Shown here piece by piece: positions 42,836 through 53,561 of a DNA stretch of 64,000 nt. The translations under genes were made by a program, and so were the position numbers. This DNA is from Tilletia caries (taxonomy: Eukaryota > Basidiomycota > Exobasidiomycetes > Tilletiales > Tilletiaceae), in NCBI GenBank assembly GCA_032718865.1, contig JALUTQ010000040.1, positions 806,001 through 870,000 of the forward strand, read 5' to 3'. Position 1 is the first letter of the stretch. The number at the start of each line of letters is the position of its first letter. Under the pieces are notes generated by a model. It saw only the letters and a list, made by a program, of their open reading frames with translations. It was not told where the DNA came from and did not search any database.

Positions 42836-45800
42836 TCACGAGGGTGGTTGAGGAGGTGGTGGTGGTCCAGGTCGGGCCCGTGGTGACTTTGATGTAGCTT
42901 TTGGGCCACGTCCTGACGGAATGACCTTCGGAAGTTTGGGAGACAGTTTCTTTCGTCTACCTCGCTCGGTGGAAGATTTGAATCGTGCTTGTTTCGGTCT
43001 GCCTTTTTGTCCTCAAGATGGAGGGATCACGCACTGCGGGTTTGGACTGCTGATCGTGGGCGGAGGATCTGGGAGGGCGACGAGGGTTAACATATGTTTG
43101 CGATAAGGTGAGCAAGTGGGAGTTAATCCCTATCGTCTGGATTACAAGTGCTCGACATTCAACCACACTTACATGAAGTTTTCAACCGCCTCTCTGAAGT
43201 GATTCAAATCGGCTGGGGTCTGGACGACGTTGAGGACCGGTCGTAGTATGGTCATTGCTTGGTGGTACACTTGAGCGGCAGGTAGCACTGCATCTGCCGA
43301 CGCTTTTTGGATCTTTTTCAAGACTGGGGCTGAGTTCCGTCGGTGTAGGATCGTCAGAATGGGACGGAGCTGGAATGGCGAAGAGGGGAGCATTGATTTG
43401 GAGCGGCTCGACTCCCTTGGACTGTGAGACATCACGAATCCATCTGTTGGTTCAAAAATAAGAGGAGACAGTAGAATGAGTACAGTCACTGTCCACACCT
43501 CGCAGGCTCGCAGCAATTCAACAGATGTCAGTTGAGAGTGTTAAAAACATACCGACGATTGATGCTGCTCATATTGAACCACTCGCCACGGGCAATGACC
43601 GCCCAAATATGACGGCATGGGATTCCGCACGACGAGGAGTCTGCGCAAGTGCAGAAGAGTTGGCCGTTGGAAGCGACAAGAACCACTCGCGAGGCCGTGG
43701 TACCTAGACGCAGCACGCGATACGCCCGAGTAGTTGTGATTCCGGCTTGAAGCAGCATCTCAGACAGGTACTGAGCGTCCAGGTTGACGTCCTGCCAGTC
43801 GGACTGCAAAAGAGAACATGATGAGCAAGCTGTTGCGGTATGTACGCAGATGAAAACTGACTGGCATTGTATACTTAGTGCTATCTCCTACTGGGCTGTC
43901 AGTGTTCTCTCCAGCTTCACCGTCCAAATCACCGTCCGACATGTCCACGTCTTCGAGGAGGACTTCCTCCATCTCTTGCAATGGGTTGTACGCGATCTCT
44001 TCATCTTCATCGGTTGATGATGATGAAGATGGCGAGGGGGACGGGGGGTTTTGAGCAGGATTTGGACGGTGCTGAGGAGAGGGTGCGCCAGGTTCTTCCT
44101 CGTGCTCGTTTGAGGCTAGACCTGATACCACCGGTACCTGTATATCAAGATGAGAGATCAACATAACGTAGGTCAGTACCTCAAAGCGACAGCCAGATAT
44201 CGATTCATGCTCTTACTGGAATGTCCGTCACTTCACAAGTAACTCCTTCCTCCATCTCCTTGAATGCGTGACGGGTCGCTCCAATGTGACAATATTCGCG
44301 CATAAGATCCACCACGGGCTGGAAAAGACGTTCGGCGGGACTGGCCTTCTTGTGTAGACTCTGAGGAGAGAGAATGTGAATGAGAGAGAAATTAGGGATA
44401 TGTATACATTTCCGTCCACGCTTGACGCTGCACACATCCTCGTACCTTGCAGGCTTGTGTATTGTGCTCAAGCTGGTCATCGGCTCGACAGAGGAGACGC
44501 TTGAAGAGGTCGGTCAAAGTGGTCTTTCGACCTCCGAGCAGCTTGTTGACTCCGTTTTCGGACTCGACTCGACCTGTCGACCTGACGTTGACGGTGAATT
44601 TTGTCCGCACCCAGGCCGCCGCCCAGCTCTTTCGCGTATGGTATTGATTGGCACCAAGGTAGGGCTCGGCAGAGGGAAACATCTGCAGAAACGCAGTCCA
44701 TCGCTTCTCAAACGCAGCAGGACTAGGGGCTTTGTATACGCACCAAAAACACTTCCGCAAACTTGGGCCATTTTCCACGAAGCTTTGGCTTGACGTTCTT
44801 GGTGATGTTCTGCCAAATGTGCCAGATGCACAGAATGTGATGGCTAGAGGGTAGGATGCTCTGAACCGCAGAGCTAAATCCTGCATCCTGGTCGGAGACT
44901 ATGATACGCGGCTGGTTTCCATATGTCGCGAGTAGATGGGTGAGTACCCATTCGTGCGATTCCTGGTCTTCCCGGTCTTGAACGACATAGGCGACGTTCC
45001 GGGTCCTCCCTGCGCCATCGACCACGGAGAAAAGATTGAGAGGCATGTTGTATACGTTCCGTCCTTGCGCAACATCGGCAATGACAACGTCGCCGAACTG
45101 TTGGAGAGCGTCGATCATCGGAGCCGAAGAAACGAAAAGACGCTGCAGGACACCAGTCTGTTGGTGCACCTGGAAATGATAGATTAGTCTCGCATCTTTG
45201 TTCTTTTCTTCGGCGAGCCAGGACAGGAGAAACGCGACATCCCCCCCCATACTGCTCAAAGCTTGATGTCGAGCTCGTTTGGTGTTGTCGATAACATTCG
45301 AAACCTGTCGGAGAGAGAGCGCACTTCCAGGTATGGCGGCGCGAAGAAGCTCCCAGACGGCACGTCGATCCGTTTTGGCTGTCCCTGAAGCGGTCAGGGC
45401 TTGGATGAGCGCTTTTTCTGCGGGAGGAATTGGTGTTTGACCTGAAGGAGGATTGTTGGTGATGAAGTGTGCAGAATGATTGTGGCTCCACACCATCGTG
45501 GTGATGACCCACTTTGGACCTTCACCGCAAATTCGCAAGTTGATTCTAGCGCCGCATGGATCCTGTCGACGCTCCCCCGACAACCTTTGATTGGCAGGAT
45601 CAACAGTTGTTGACGCTCGAGAACGCTGATTATCCCACGAAGCGCATCTTAGGCGCTTAGCCACAGCAACCTTGCTGCCGCGTATGATCTTGGATTTGCT
45701 CGAATCACGATGCAGAACGTATCCTTCTTCCGACGCAAAGCCCAGACAAGCCTCGATGGCCTTGTCAAAATTGTCGTATTGCGTGCCGATCAGGCCCTCT

Positions 45801-46147
45801 GCGGACCTGTACGCGCGTGGCTGTTCTGTGAAATGGGCGGCCTGGCTCGGCGAATGCGTGAAGGTGTCAGAAGAGGCCGTAGGCGGGGAGGAAAACAAGG
45901 AAGCTGGAAACACGACGGGTGAAGGAGCGTTTTTGCGGGGAGGACCTGGCTGTGCTGAGGCCAGTATCGGAGCATCTGCAACAGCAGAAGTAGGGGTGAT
46001 CGTGGATTTCGGGGCAGACCTGTGGGGAGAACTGGCAAAGGGGTTTGTGGGAGAGGTCGGGAGAGAAGTGGGAGAGGAAGATCGCAAATTCGGCTCGGGG
46101 CTTAGGATCTCAAAGTCGCCCGGAGAACAAGGTCCTCCGCATGTTGA
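42836..46147 (-). pseudogene. MULE transposase (DDE, SWIM zinc finger, AT-hook) with frameshifts
   Basis: The MULE domain shows the catalytic residues in context: GDVVIADVAQGRNVYNMPL (D), PRIIVSDQDAGFSSAVQ (D) with HHILCIWHIWQNI, and GRVESENGVNKLL (E). A SWIM finger follows (FCTCADSSSCGIPCRHIWAV) and an AT-hook-like tail GRPKQARFKSSTERGRRKK. Exons are 44446-46147, 44217-44360, 43862-44137 and 43553-43803, then a block to about 43170, then the tail to 42836. Three one-base additions in homopolymers break the frame (runs at 44745-44749, 43328-43331, about 43003-43007). Removing one base from each restores the family sequence. Confidence 0.85.
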
Positions 46148-46234
46148 CTGTGATGTGGAGTGGAATATAACGAGGCTTGGTCACGTCTGACAGTCTGAGA
46201 TTCACAACTCCAAAAAAACTTGAGAGTTACTCAC

Positions 46235-47149
46235 AACGGGAATATGAACCAAAACTTTCACCGCCCTCACGAACCATTCACGTCGATAATCCGCAGAGGC
46301 ATCTTCGCACCACAGTGGTTCCCGAGGTTCCTCTCCATTCGCGAAATCGATGCCTCTGAGCAGTGTGTTGACCGCAACGAGAGCACAAGATCCCGAAAAG
46401 CCTTGATACGGTGCAACGAGATCGAAGGCCTCCGTGACTGTCGACCAGCCGAAACACCACTTCACCTGCTCTAGGAGAGTCGACGGCATGTCGTACCCAA
46501 GAGAACAGGCAAAGGAGACCGTACGTGCCGTAAGATTAACCAGGACTGTAGTCCAGTGGTTGTGCTGGTAATGGACCCATCCCAGCAGCCCGCCGTTCTG
46601 GACCCTGAGTCGATCTCGAAGGGCTTGAAACGGTGCTTCTGCAGGGTACTGATCCCGATATGTAGAGCGGTTGTATGCTGCGTTAAGGAGAGTGTTGAAG
46701 GAAGTGTCGACTATCGTGGCCCGTGGTGACTTGAAATTGATTACCGTGAAAATTTGAAAGTCTATGACCTGGCCCGTCAGCCATTTCTCGCCTTCGAGAA
46801 CGCTGAGGTCGCTGAGAGAGACAAAGTATCGAGTGCCGCGCAGGCGAAAGAGTTCTTTGGCGCGTATTTCTTCACACTCCGTTGTGCTCAACAATCCGTC
46901 CCGCTCTCGAGCTTGGAGAAGACGCACAAAGCCGCACCCGCGTTCGATTTGATTGTGAAGGTGAACGAAGGTTAGGACGGCATCGATCTGAAGCAAAAAG
47001 CACATGCATGAAGAGAATATGAGGTTAGTAACAACTACCGAGAGGACAGTTCTGTAAGACGTGGATCGTTCTTCTTCGAGTAATATCGACACTGGGACAC
47101 CCAAGCTCCCAGGACCCAGTATGATGCACTGTGACAAGGTGTGAGCCAT
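46235..47149 (-). CDS. Ulp1/C48-like cysteine protease domain, spliced in frame to the MULE transposase
   Basis: A Ulp1-type fold is indicated by LTGQVIDFQIFTVIN, GWVHYQHNHWTTVLVNL (the catalytic His and following Trp) and VAPYQGFSGSCALVAVNTLL (the Gln and nucleophile Cys). The usual Asp in the DSL position is replaced (FACSLGYD). The exon ends at a GTGAGT donor (46234) after HIPV. An acceptor CACAG at 46148 continues in the same phase into STCGGPCSPGDFE and the transposase, so one polypeptide is predicted. An intron near 46987-47038 (GTAGTT...CTTCAG) is likely, and the true start may lie in an upstream exon (MKSPSATSRQLQYR, 47584 downward). Confidence 0.72.
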
Positions 47150-47350
47150 CTGTGCAGAAGCCAGGACTGCAAGGGCCAGGGCCTTACGCGTAAGTGCAAG
47201 GAGCGGAACTGTGGTTCACCGCTGTGCAACGACCAATGGGCAATGACCGACCGGCTCACCGTCCACACTCCAAAGCACCGACCAACACCGGAACGGACGA
47301 TGATAGGAATTAGGATACATTACTCACCTTTTTCAAGTGCCCATGCGCGA

Positions 47351-47584
47351 TTATACCCCCTCATGCTGAACTTGAGCCCGACCACCCCCGTGCCTTTTTA
47401 ACTCGAGCCGCTTTCTGAAAAGCTCTCTGATCTGCTTAGCAGGCGGCAGCGTCTCGTTGCCATCGATGTCTTCTTCAAGGGTGATATTGGGGGGGGGACC
47501 ATGTCCACTCGATGTTTGTAGCATCTGTGGAGGAAAAAGACGGTATTGCAGTTGCCTCGAAGTCGCCGACGGTGACTTCATCAA
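47351..47584 (-). other. candidate first exon of the Ulp1-MULE gene
   Basis: An open stretch starts MMKSPSATSRQLQYRLFPP and contains LPPAKQIRELFRKRLELK, upstream of the protease exon on the same strand. The splice connecting it is not clear. Confidence 0.3.
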
Positions 47585-47659
47585 GCCATGCTTGAGAGAA
47601 CACCTCTGGAGGAAAGAGAGACATGGCTACGTGCCAGTAAAAGATGAAGCAGGGTGAAG

Positions 47660-49522
47660 GAAGCAGAGACTACAGGCTAATAGGAGATGGTGAAGTGAGT
47701 TCGTGAGCTGTGAGGTGAGGGCTGTGACAGGTGAGTATGAAAGGAACAGTGCTTTCAAGCGTCAGAATAAGAGTCAGAGCAGACAGAGCCGTGATCCATC
47801 AGGACTCTTCCTAACATCCTTGACTGTTCAGTGCTGATGACTTGTAGATGGTCAGTGGCCAATGCTGGACGCCGGACGGCTGCAGGGTGCTGACGGCCGG
47901 ACGCACTGACATCTGGACTCTGGAGCCTGGACGGTCGCCAGAAGCATCACAGGGATGCGCGCCTTCCACATCACAAGCTGAGCAATCAGCAAACTGCTCA
48001 CCACTCACCGATCACCACTTGGAGAGAGATGTTGCTGAGGGTGCGGAGAATGGAGACTGGAGAGGGGATAGAAGATGGTGGTTCTGTCAAAGCTGAAACT
48101 TGCGACCGTTGAAGGTTCGACACATTCGGGGAACTGGAACGATGATGGAACACATATGACGTATTCAGCACATGCAGCGCGTTGGGCATCGAAGCTGCCT
48201 TCCCACTTCGCTTGGAGGCTCCCACAAGGCTGCGATTGGCATCCGTCGTCTCTCAAGTATCTGCGTCCATCCGCTACAGATTACAAGCATCAAGCAGCAA
48301 GTGGCACTTCGTATTAATCCGGTAGCAGAAACCTCGCTCCGTCCTCAATCTCCTTCACGTTTGCTGCCCATCCATGCAGCATGCGGCTCTGACTACTCTC
48401 AGAGCCGTACAGACGTACAGTTCCTGCATTTAAAACTGAACACAGGTCAGATTGCGGAGTGCCAAACTCTAATGATGCAGTGACGCACTAAGCTTTTGCT
48501 TGAAGTCTAGGTTTTGCTTCTCAGGCCTCAGGCCGTACATGACGATGCACTGGCACAAGACCAAGCGGACAAATAAACGACTCGCAACAAGTAACCGACC
48601 AGGCGTCATTATTGCCCACCGCCGCTCACCAGTCACCACGCACCGGATCGGATGTCATACTGAGTGCAGCATGATCATTCATCGCTACCGTCAGCACAGG
48701 TATGGTTTATGTGCTGGACTGCTGCTCGCACAGTCAGCACTCAGCAGTGCCAAATGCCAGGCAGCGTGTGTTTGCGAATTACGACCTTGCTCCTGCTGTC
48801 TCTCGAGCTCTCCTGACTCCTAGTCTCCTACTGTCAGCTTTCAATCTCCGTCGAGGAATGGCGGTACCTGCCAGAGTCTGGACGCTTGCTGCCCCTAACC
48901 CACTTCCGGCTGTTCCAGATTAAGGATTTCTGATCTTTCGTACCGGCCTTCTATCCTCAATCCTCATCGTCCAGCGCCTAGCGGAGGACGGAACCTCTGA
49001 TTCTTCAACGGTAATCTGAAACAGGGGTGTTTCCACATTGTTCCTTCCGGAAGAGTGGTATACTGTGGTAACTGAGAACTGTGAGTAGTATGTACGTGGT
49101 TGAAGGGCTGAACGTCGAACCTTCAAGATGATCTCTTGATATGTGAATGTGAAGACCATGCTGTGAACCGTGAGTCTGTGACCCTGATAGATTCCTCGTG
49201 CTCATAATATTATCCGGCGCTTGCTGCTTCTCTCAGTCTCTCAGGCCTCAGTTGACAGCTGCTGACTCTCATGAGAGCCCAAGTCCCAACATCTCTCATC
49301 GCTGTCTACAGACGAAGACCTTCAGGCCCTCTTGGATAGCGGTCCCTGTTCCCAAGTCACAAATCACAATTTACAGCGTACAGAGAGCATACACAAACAT
49401 ACTGTCTGCCCGCATGTATCTAAGCTGGCCTCAAATCTGGGTCTCCGATCAGGAATGGCCTCAGATCTGGTTCTCAGTCTCAGATCAGGCCTGGCGTGGA
49501 CAAGTGCAAAGTTCATCTGTAC
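47660..49522. other. non-coding right part of the MULE
   Basis: I see no gene between the protease gene and the nested CACTA-like element. The region is AT-richer than the coding part and has short CTCACC/TCAGC repeats. Confidence 0.5.
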
Positions 49523-49525
49523 AAG

Positions 49526-50177
49526 CACTGCTACCATGGGGGTTGTTTTAAGGGGTGTAAAGCGCTTCGTAATAATTTGTTTTACAATGATTTTACGGTT
49601 CTCTCAAAACATCCCTGTTGTGCAGGAGTTTTAAGGGCTCGGCAAAAACCGCAGCGTTTTACGTGGTGCGGAATCATGTCTGAAAACAATGACGTATTGG
49701 ACCCCCTGGGAGGTTGTTCTACGGCTGCTAGAACCGAAGACAAGATAGACTTTCAGTTTCTCTAATTAGAATGGGTCTGCTCGGTGGTCTCAGAGTCTCT
49801 GCCCTGCATCTCAAAAGGTTCACAGCTGCTTCCACACTCAATTGATGCTGCTCTCTGAAGACAGAAACCCTCGATTTACAGTATTGCTACCCGTGGATGA
49901 CATGTTGAGGTTGGCTGGGCATGGCGGGTGGGTGTGGTGAGGGCCGTGGTGTCGAGCAGGGTGGTGGCGGTGAGGAAGGCGTCTGGAGACGCCCAGTCTC
50001 ACTTCCCGGGTCGCTGCAGCAGTCACGTGATCACTATGCCTACTGGGTTTTAACACTATTAGAAAGGTGTTTTAACACCCAAATCAGCGGAACAAAATAG
50101 AAAATTATAACATGGGGTAAACACGTGCGTTCCAGAAGCGCTTTACACCCCTTAAAACAACCCCCATGGTAGCAGTG
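49526..50177. mobile_element. 652-bp non-autonomous CACTA-like element (CACTG...CAGTG)
   Basis: The ends are perfect 43-bp inverted repeats (49526-49568 and 50135-50177) starting CACTGCTACCATGGGGGTTG. The bases AAG directly outside both ends (49523-49525 and 50178-50180) form a 3-bp target duplication, as in CACTA/EnSpm elements. There is no transposase inside. It is nested in the MULE, so it inserted later. Confidence 0.9.
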
Positions 50178-50345
50178 AAGCATTCAGCATTCAGGTCGTT
50201 CCGGGATTGATGTCTAACGTGTCGATATGCGAGCCGTGAGATAAGATTACATAATCGAGACTTACGTAATGATCATGGGGCGGGAACCTGGGGCGCGTTG
50301 AAGGGTGGGGGGCGGGCTTAAGAACATTCTCCATACGTACCCGCC

Positions 50346-50369
50346 CCGGGGCGGCCATTAGAAAAGTCC
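50346..50369 (-). repeat. MULE right terminal inverted repeat
   Basis: Read inward on the minus strand it starts GGACTTTTCTAATGGCCGCC, matching the left terminus at 22 of 24 positions. The duplicate TTTAAATTT follows at 50370-50378. Confidence 0.8.
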
Positions 50370-50378
50370 TTTAAATTT

Positions 50379-50915
50379 TTACTGAGCCTCAGGCCTCAGA
50401 ACGCGTCGTTCGTTTGCGTCCGAGCAAAGCAGGTCGCCAGCGAACGGCCGGATAAAACAGTTCGAAGTTTTCGAACCAGTTCCCGAGGCAGGCACACTGG
50501 ACGAGTCTCGACAGGCAATTAAGGCCCGGGGCGGAGCGCGGACGGTGAGCGCGGAGCTCTATATCTGTTCGTGCAGCTGATGGGAGTTGGGACTTCTTCC
50601 ACATAAACAGTTTACCCGTTGGCACATGTCACAGGTGTCCTGCCTGCCCCTGCAGTCCTGCACCCCGCACCTCTGCGGCTCCCGCGTTCCACTATTTTTT
50701 TTCTTTGCATGCGAGTAGATAACGTGCAGGCGTGCATGGGCGCAGCAAGAGCATGAGAGCAGCGGGGATGGTCGATGGTGTGCTGGATTTGCTGACTTCT
50801 TCTTCTCTTCGTCCTCCACGGCGCTGATGTCCCTTCTGCTCCCCGTTCCCCTTCTCTGACATCTACAGGTTCGCAGTTCTCCTGCGTGAGATACAGCTCC
50901 AGCCGAACTCTCGTC
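50379..50915. promoter_or_regulatory. region upstream of the GT31 gene
   Basis: No gene is seen. The last 100 bases before the start are C/T-rich. The MULE inserted about 540 bp upstream of this start codon, so it may have replaced part of the promoter. Confidence 0.4.
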
Positions 50916-52926
50916 ATGGTCCGAGCAGCCGAATACATTCCTCTTGGTTTGGAGGGCCAGGTCATCGTCCTGAAACGCCAGAAGAGCGAACGAGTGAGTG
51001 CCTGTGCACTGGTGCGTTCCTTCCGTCATTGATGTCTGCAGCTAACATGTCGGAATTGCCACCCTCCAGCGGCGTATCATCCTTGGAGGCTTCATCGTAC
51101 TCGTGCTCATCGTGACAATCCCCCTTATCCTCTTTGTTGGCGGCCGAAGCTGGCCACCCAAAGCCTCTACGACCGTGGCCGTATCATCCTTCCGCGGAGG
51201 TGCAACAATATCTGCGATCAACGACAAAGTGGTTCTTATGCACAAAACGGGTCATTCAGTCATCTACGACAGAATACCAATGTGCGTACTCCAAGCGAAA
51301 ACAGAGACTGGCCCAGGTTAACAGCTTGCTGATCTCGCCTAGCCTGTCTGCTTCTTACAGACAGTTCGTCGAACCAAGACCAGACATTCCCAATCGGCTG
51401 ATATATTCCGATGTATCTCTTCAAATGGCGAACTTTTCTGTGGTCGACGCTCTCGCCAACCTCACCGACTTCCTCAGCCAATCCCCTATCAGCAGCGATG
51501 AGTACTACCGTCTCCAAACAGCCCACCAGAACGGCGACAATGTGGCACCGACCAAGACCGGTTGGACCTTGGACCGATTCAAGTTCGCTCCTCTCACCAC
51601 GCACGCCTGGAAAACGTATCCAAACGCTTCTTGGTATATTACAGTAGACGGCGATTCTCACCTGATGTGGAGTACCCTCCTGCGCTGGCTAGAGCGGTAC
51701 TTCGACCGGCCGGAGTCCAACGCGTGGTATCTTGGATACGACGAGGTAGGCTCAAGAGAAAGTTCGGAGTTCTTTGCACATGGGGGAGCGGGTTACGCCA
51801 TGAGTCGTGCACTGGTCGAGGCGCTCCATAAGGGCGATCCGGACGGCATCAAGTTCAATCGCGATTCGCACTTCGAGGAGACCATCTGTGGTGATTGCGC
51901 ACTTGGCACAGTCATTGCACATCTCCCAGGACGAAATGGTCACACGGATGCCGGTGGTGATGTGTGAGTAGTCTCGGAGCTTAGATGCAAGAGGAGTTTG
52001 GGCTAAGGCTGACCGTGCCCATCATATCGCCTAGCTTCCACCACGATGGTCTCGACAAACTCATCTTCCGTCCCCGTCTATGGCACACCTACGTCCTCAG
52101 CTTGCACCATAATACACCGGACCAACTCAACTACCTCCGCCAATGGGAGAAGCGCTTCCTGCCCACCATCCCGGAATGGGATGGCGTCCGACAATGCGAC
52201 GTCCTCTACGGGCTTACACCTGCTTTCCTCCGCAACCCGCTCCAGGCGTACCTTCGCGCTGTGGCCGCTGTCAATAACAGTACTCATAGTGACGAGGATG
52301 CGGATGCTGCCAGGCAGGAGCTCGCCCGCCTAAACCGGACCGTTATTCAACCGGCTTGGAAGGCGGACCAGGTGGATCGCTGGGAGTGTAACGCTGCATG
52401 CATGAATCGGAACGGTGGACAGATGACCGCAGAGGTCTGCGATCGGGCGTGTGATTCACACAAAAATTGCTACGGGTGAGCATCCCGTCCTTCTCATGTG
52501 AGTGGAAATCATACTGACTGAGCATTTGACTCCGATCACAGATGGCAACTCAGCCAGTCCTCCTGCTTCCTCGCCCTGAACGGCTTCCGTATCGGAAGTC
52601 CCGAGGACCCAAAGTCCCAAATCAGCACGGCCTGGCGTCTCGACCGCATCGCAGATCTCGAAACCGCTATGCCATGTTCTGATCTAGACTTCCGTTGGGC
52701 AGCCGATGAGCGCGGACATGGCTTGAAAGCGGGCAAATCGGACCAGCTAAATACAGGCCTGGACCAGAGGTGGATTGTTCCGAATCGGACGTCAGTTGCC
52801 AACAAGGACGGTCACGGCGCGTCTTGGAACAGGACAACACCCTGGATACTGCCTCAAGGACCGTATCAACCGAAGGGGACCGAAGCATCAAATAAAGGGG
52901 AAGCAAAGAATCAGACGAACACATAG
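50916..52926 (+). CDS. GT31-like glycosyltransferase, type II membrane protein
   Basis: This is a probable Golgi hexosyltransferase of the beta-3-galactosyltransferase/fringe fold; donor and acceptor are unknown. Five exons (50916-50993, 51070-51281, 51361-51963, 52035-52475, 52542-52926) give 572 aa in frame. A short cytoplasmic tail precedes one signal-anchor helix (about residues 28-50, IILGGFIVLVLIVTIPLIL). The luminal part has the DXD metal site in SWYITVDGDSHLMW (about residue 193), WYLGYDEVGS, and HGGAGYAMSRALVE, the GT31 acceptor-side block. The C-terminal part adds a cysteine-rich segment (CNAACMNRNGG to CDRACDSHKNCYGW). Several N-glycosylation sequons occur. Confidence 0.83.
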
Positions 52927-53561
52927 AAGCGCTGTGCACACCAGTGTTACGGGATCGATACTTCCTTATTTCTTATTCGCTACGTTCTCATTGCATTTCG
53001 AAATGATGGTCTCTCTCAGCGTATATACCACTACCAGGTATATACCAGGTACCCACCGAACCTTCCTAGTGCTCCAAGGTCCAGATGTCCAGACTTGAGC
53101 CAGCAGGATGCATCTCCCTGACTTATATATACTTCTTGCTGAGAGCACTTCGTGGCGAACAATCTACGCGACGCGGTGCCCGCGCCAGTTTCTCGCGTCA
53201 CGTCCCCCAAACTGCATCCGAGAACGAGCAACAGCGACTCCTGAGACGACTCAACGCCCTTCTGAGTCAAACACGTACCGTTCCGGTCGAAACTCGTGCC
53301 CATCCGTGGCCCAGGTCTCTCTATCTTGTACTGCAACGCGAGCTGACCTTTTCACCACAGTGCTATGAGGTCAATATACAACCCGAGCTGGAGCCTTCTC
53401 GCTTCGATGTACCATTCATATGCTAACCCGCCTATAACCCCTGAGCGCCTGAGCGCTGGCCGCTGACCCCCCTTCGCCCATGGTTTCCCCCTTCGCCCAT
53501 GGTTTAGGAGTAGGAGCGTCTGACTGACTTCTTCCTCGCCCTTCTCCTGCCAGCTTCCACC
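52927..53561. promoter_or_regulatory. intergenic region before the MscS gene
   Basis: No gene is seen. It has a short direct repeat CCCTTCGCCCATGGTTT (two copies, about 53468-53504) just upstream of the C-rich leader. Confidence 0.45.

Larger units (their letters stand above)
39110..50369 (-). mobile_element. complete Mutator-like element (MULE), 11.26 kb
   Basis: Inverted termini flanked by the same 9-bp direct repeat define the ends. The inner part encodes a MULE transposase on the minus strand with a Ulp1-like protease region directly upstream. GC-rich subterminal blocks (GCCCGCCCC about 55 nt inside each end) are also mirrored. The element contains a nested CACTA-like element and about 3.7 kb of unexplained sequence on its left side. 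The transposase carries frameshifts, so this copy is probably not autonomous now. Confidence 0.82.

Noticed and set aside
44723..44760. A 30-nt intron in the MULE transposase between KFAE and APSPAAF
   Set aside because: It would be too short to splice. Removing one T from the five-T run restores KFAEVFWCVYKAPSP directly, so it is a frameshift.
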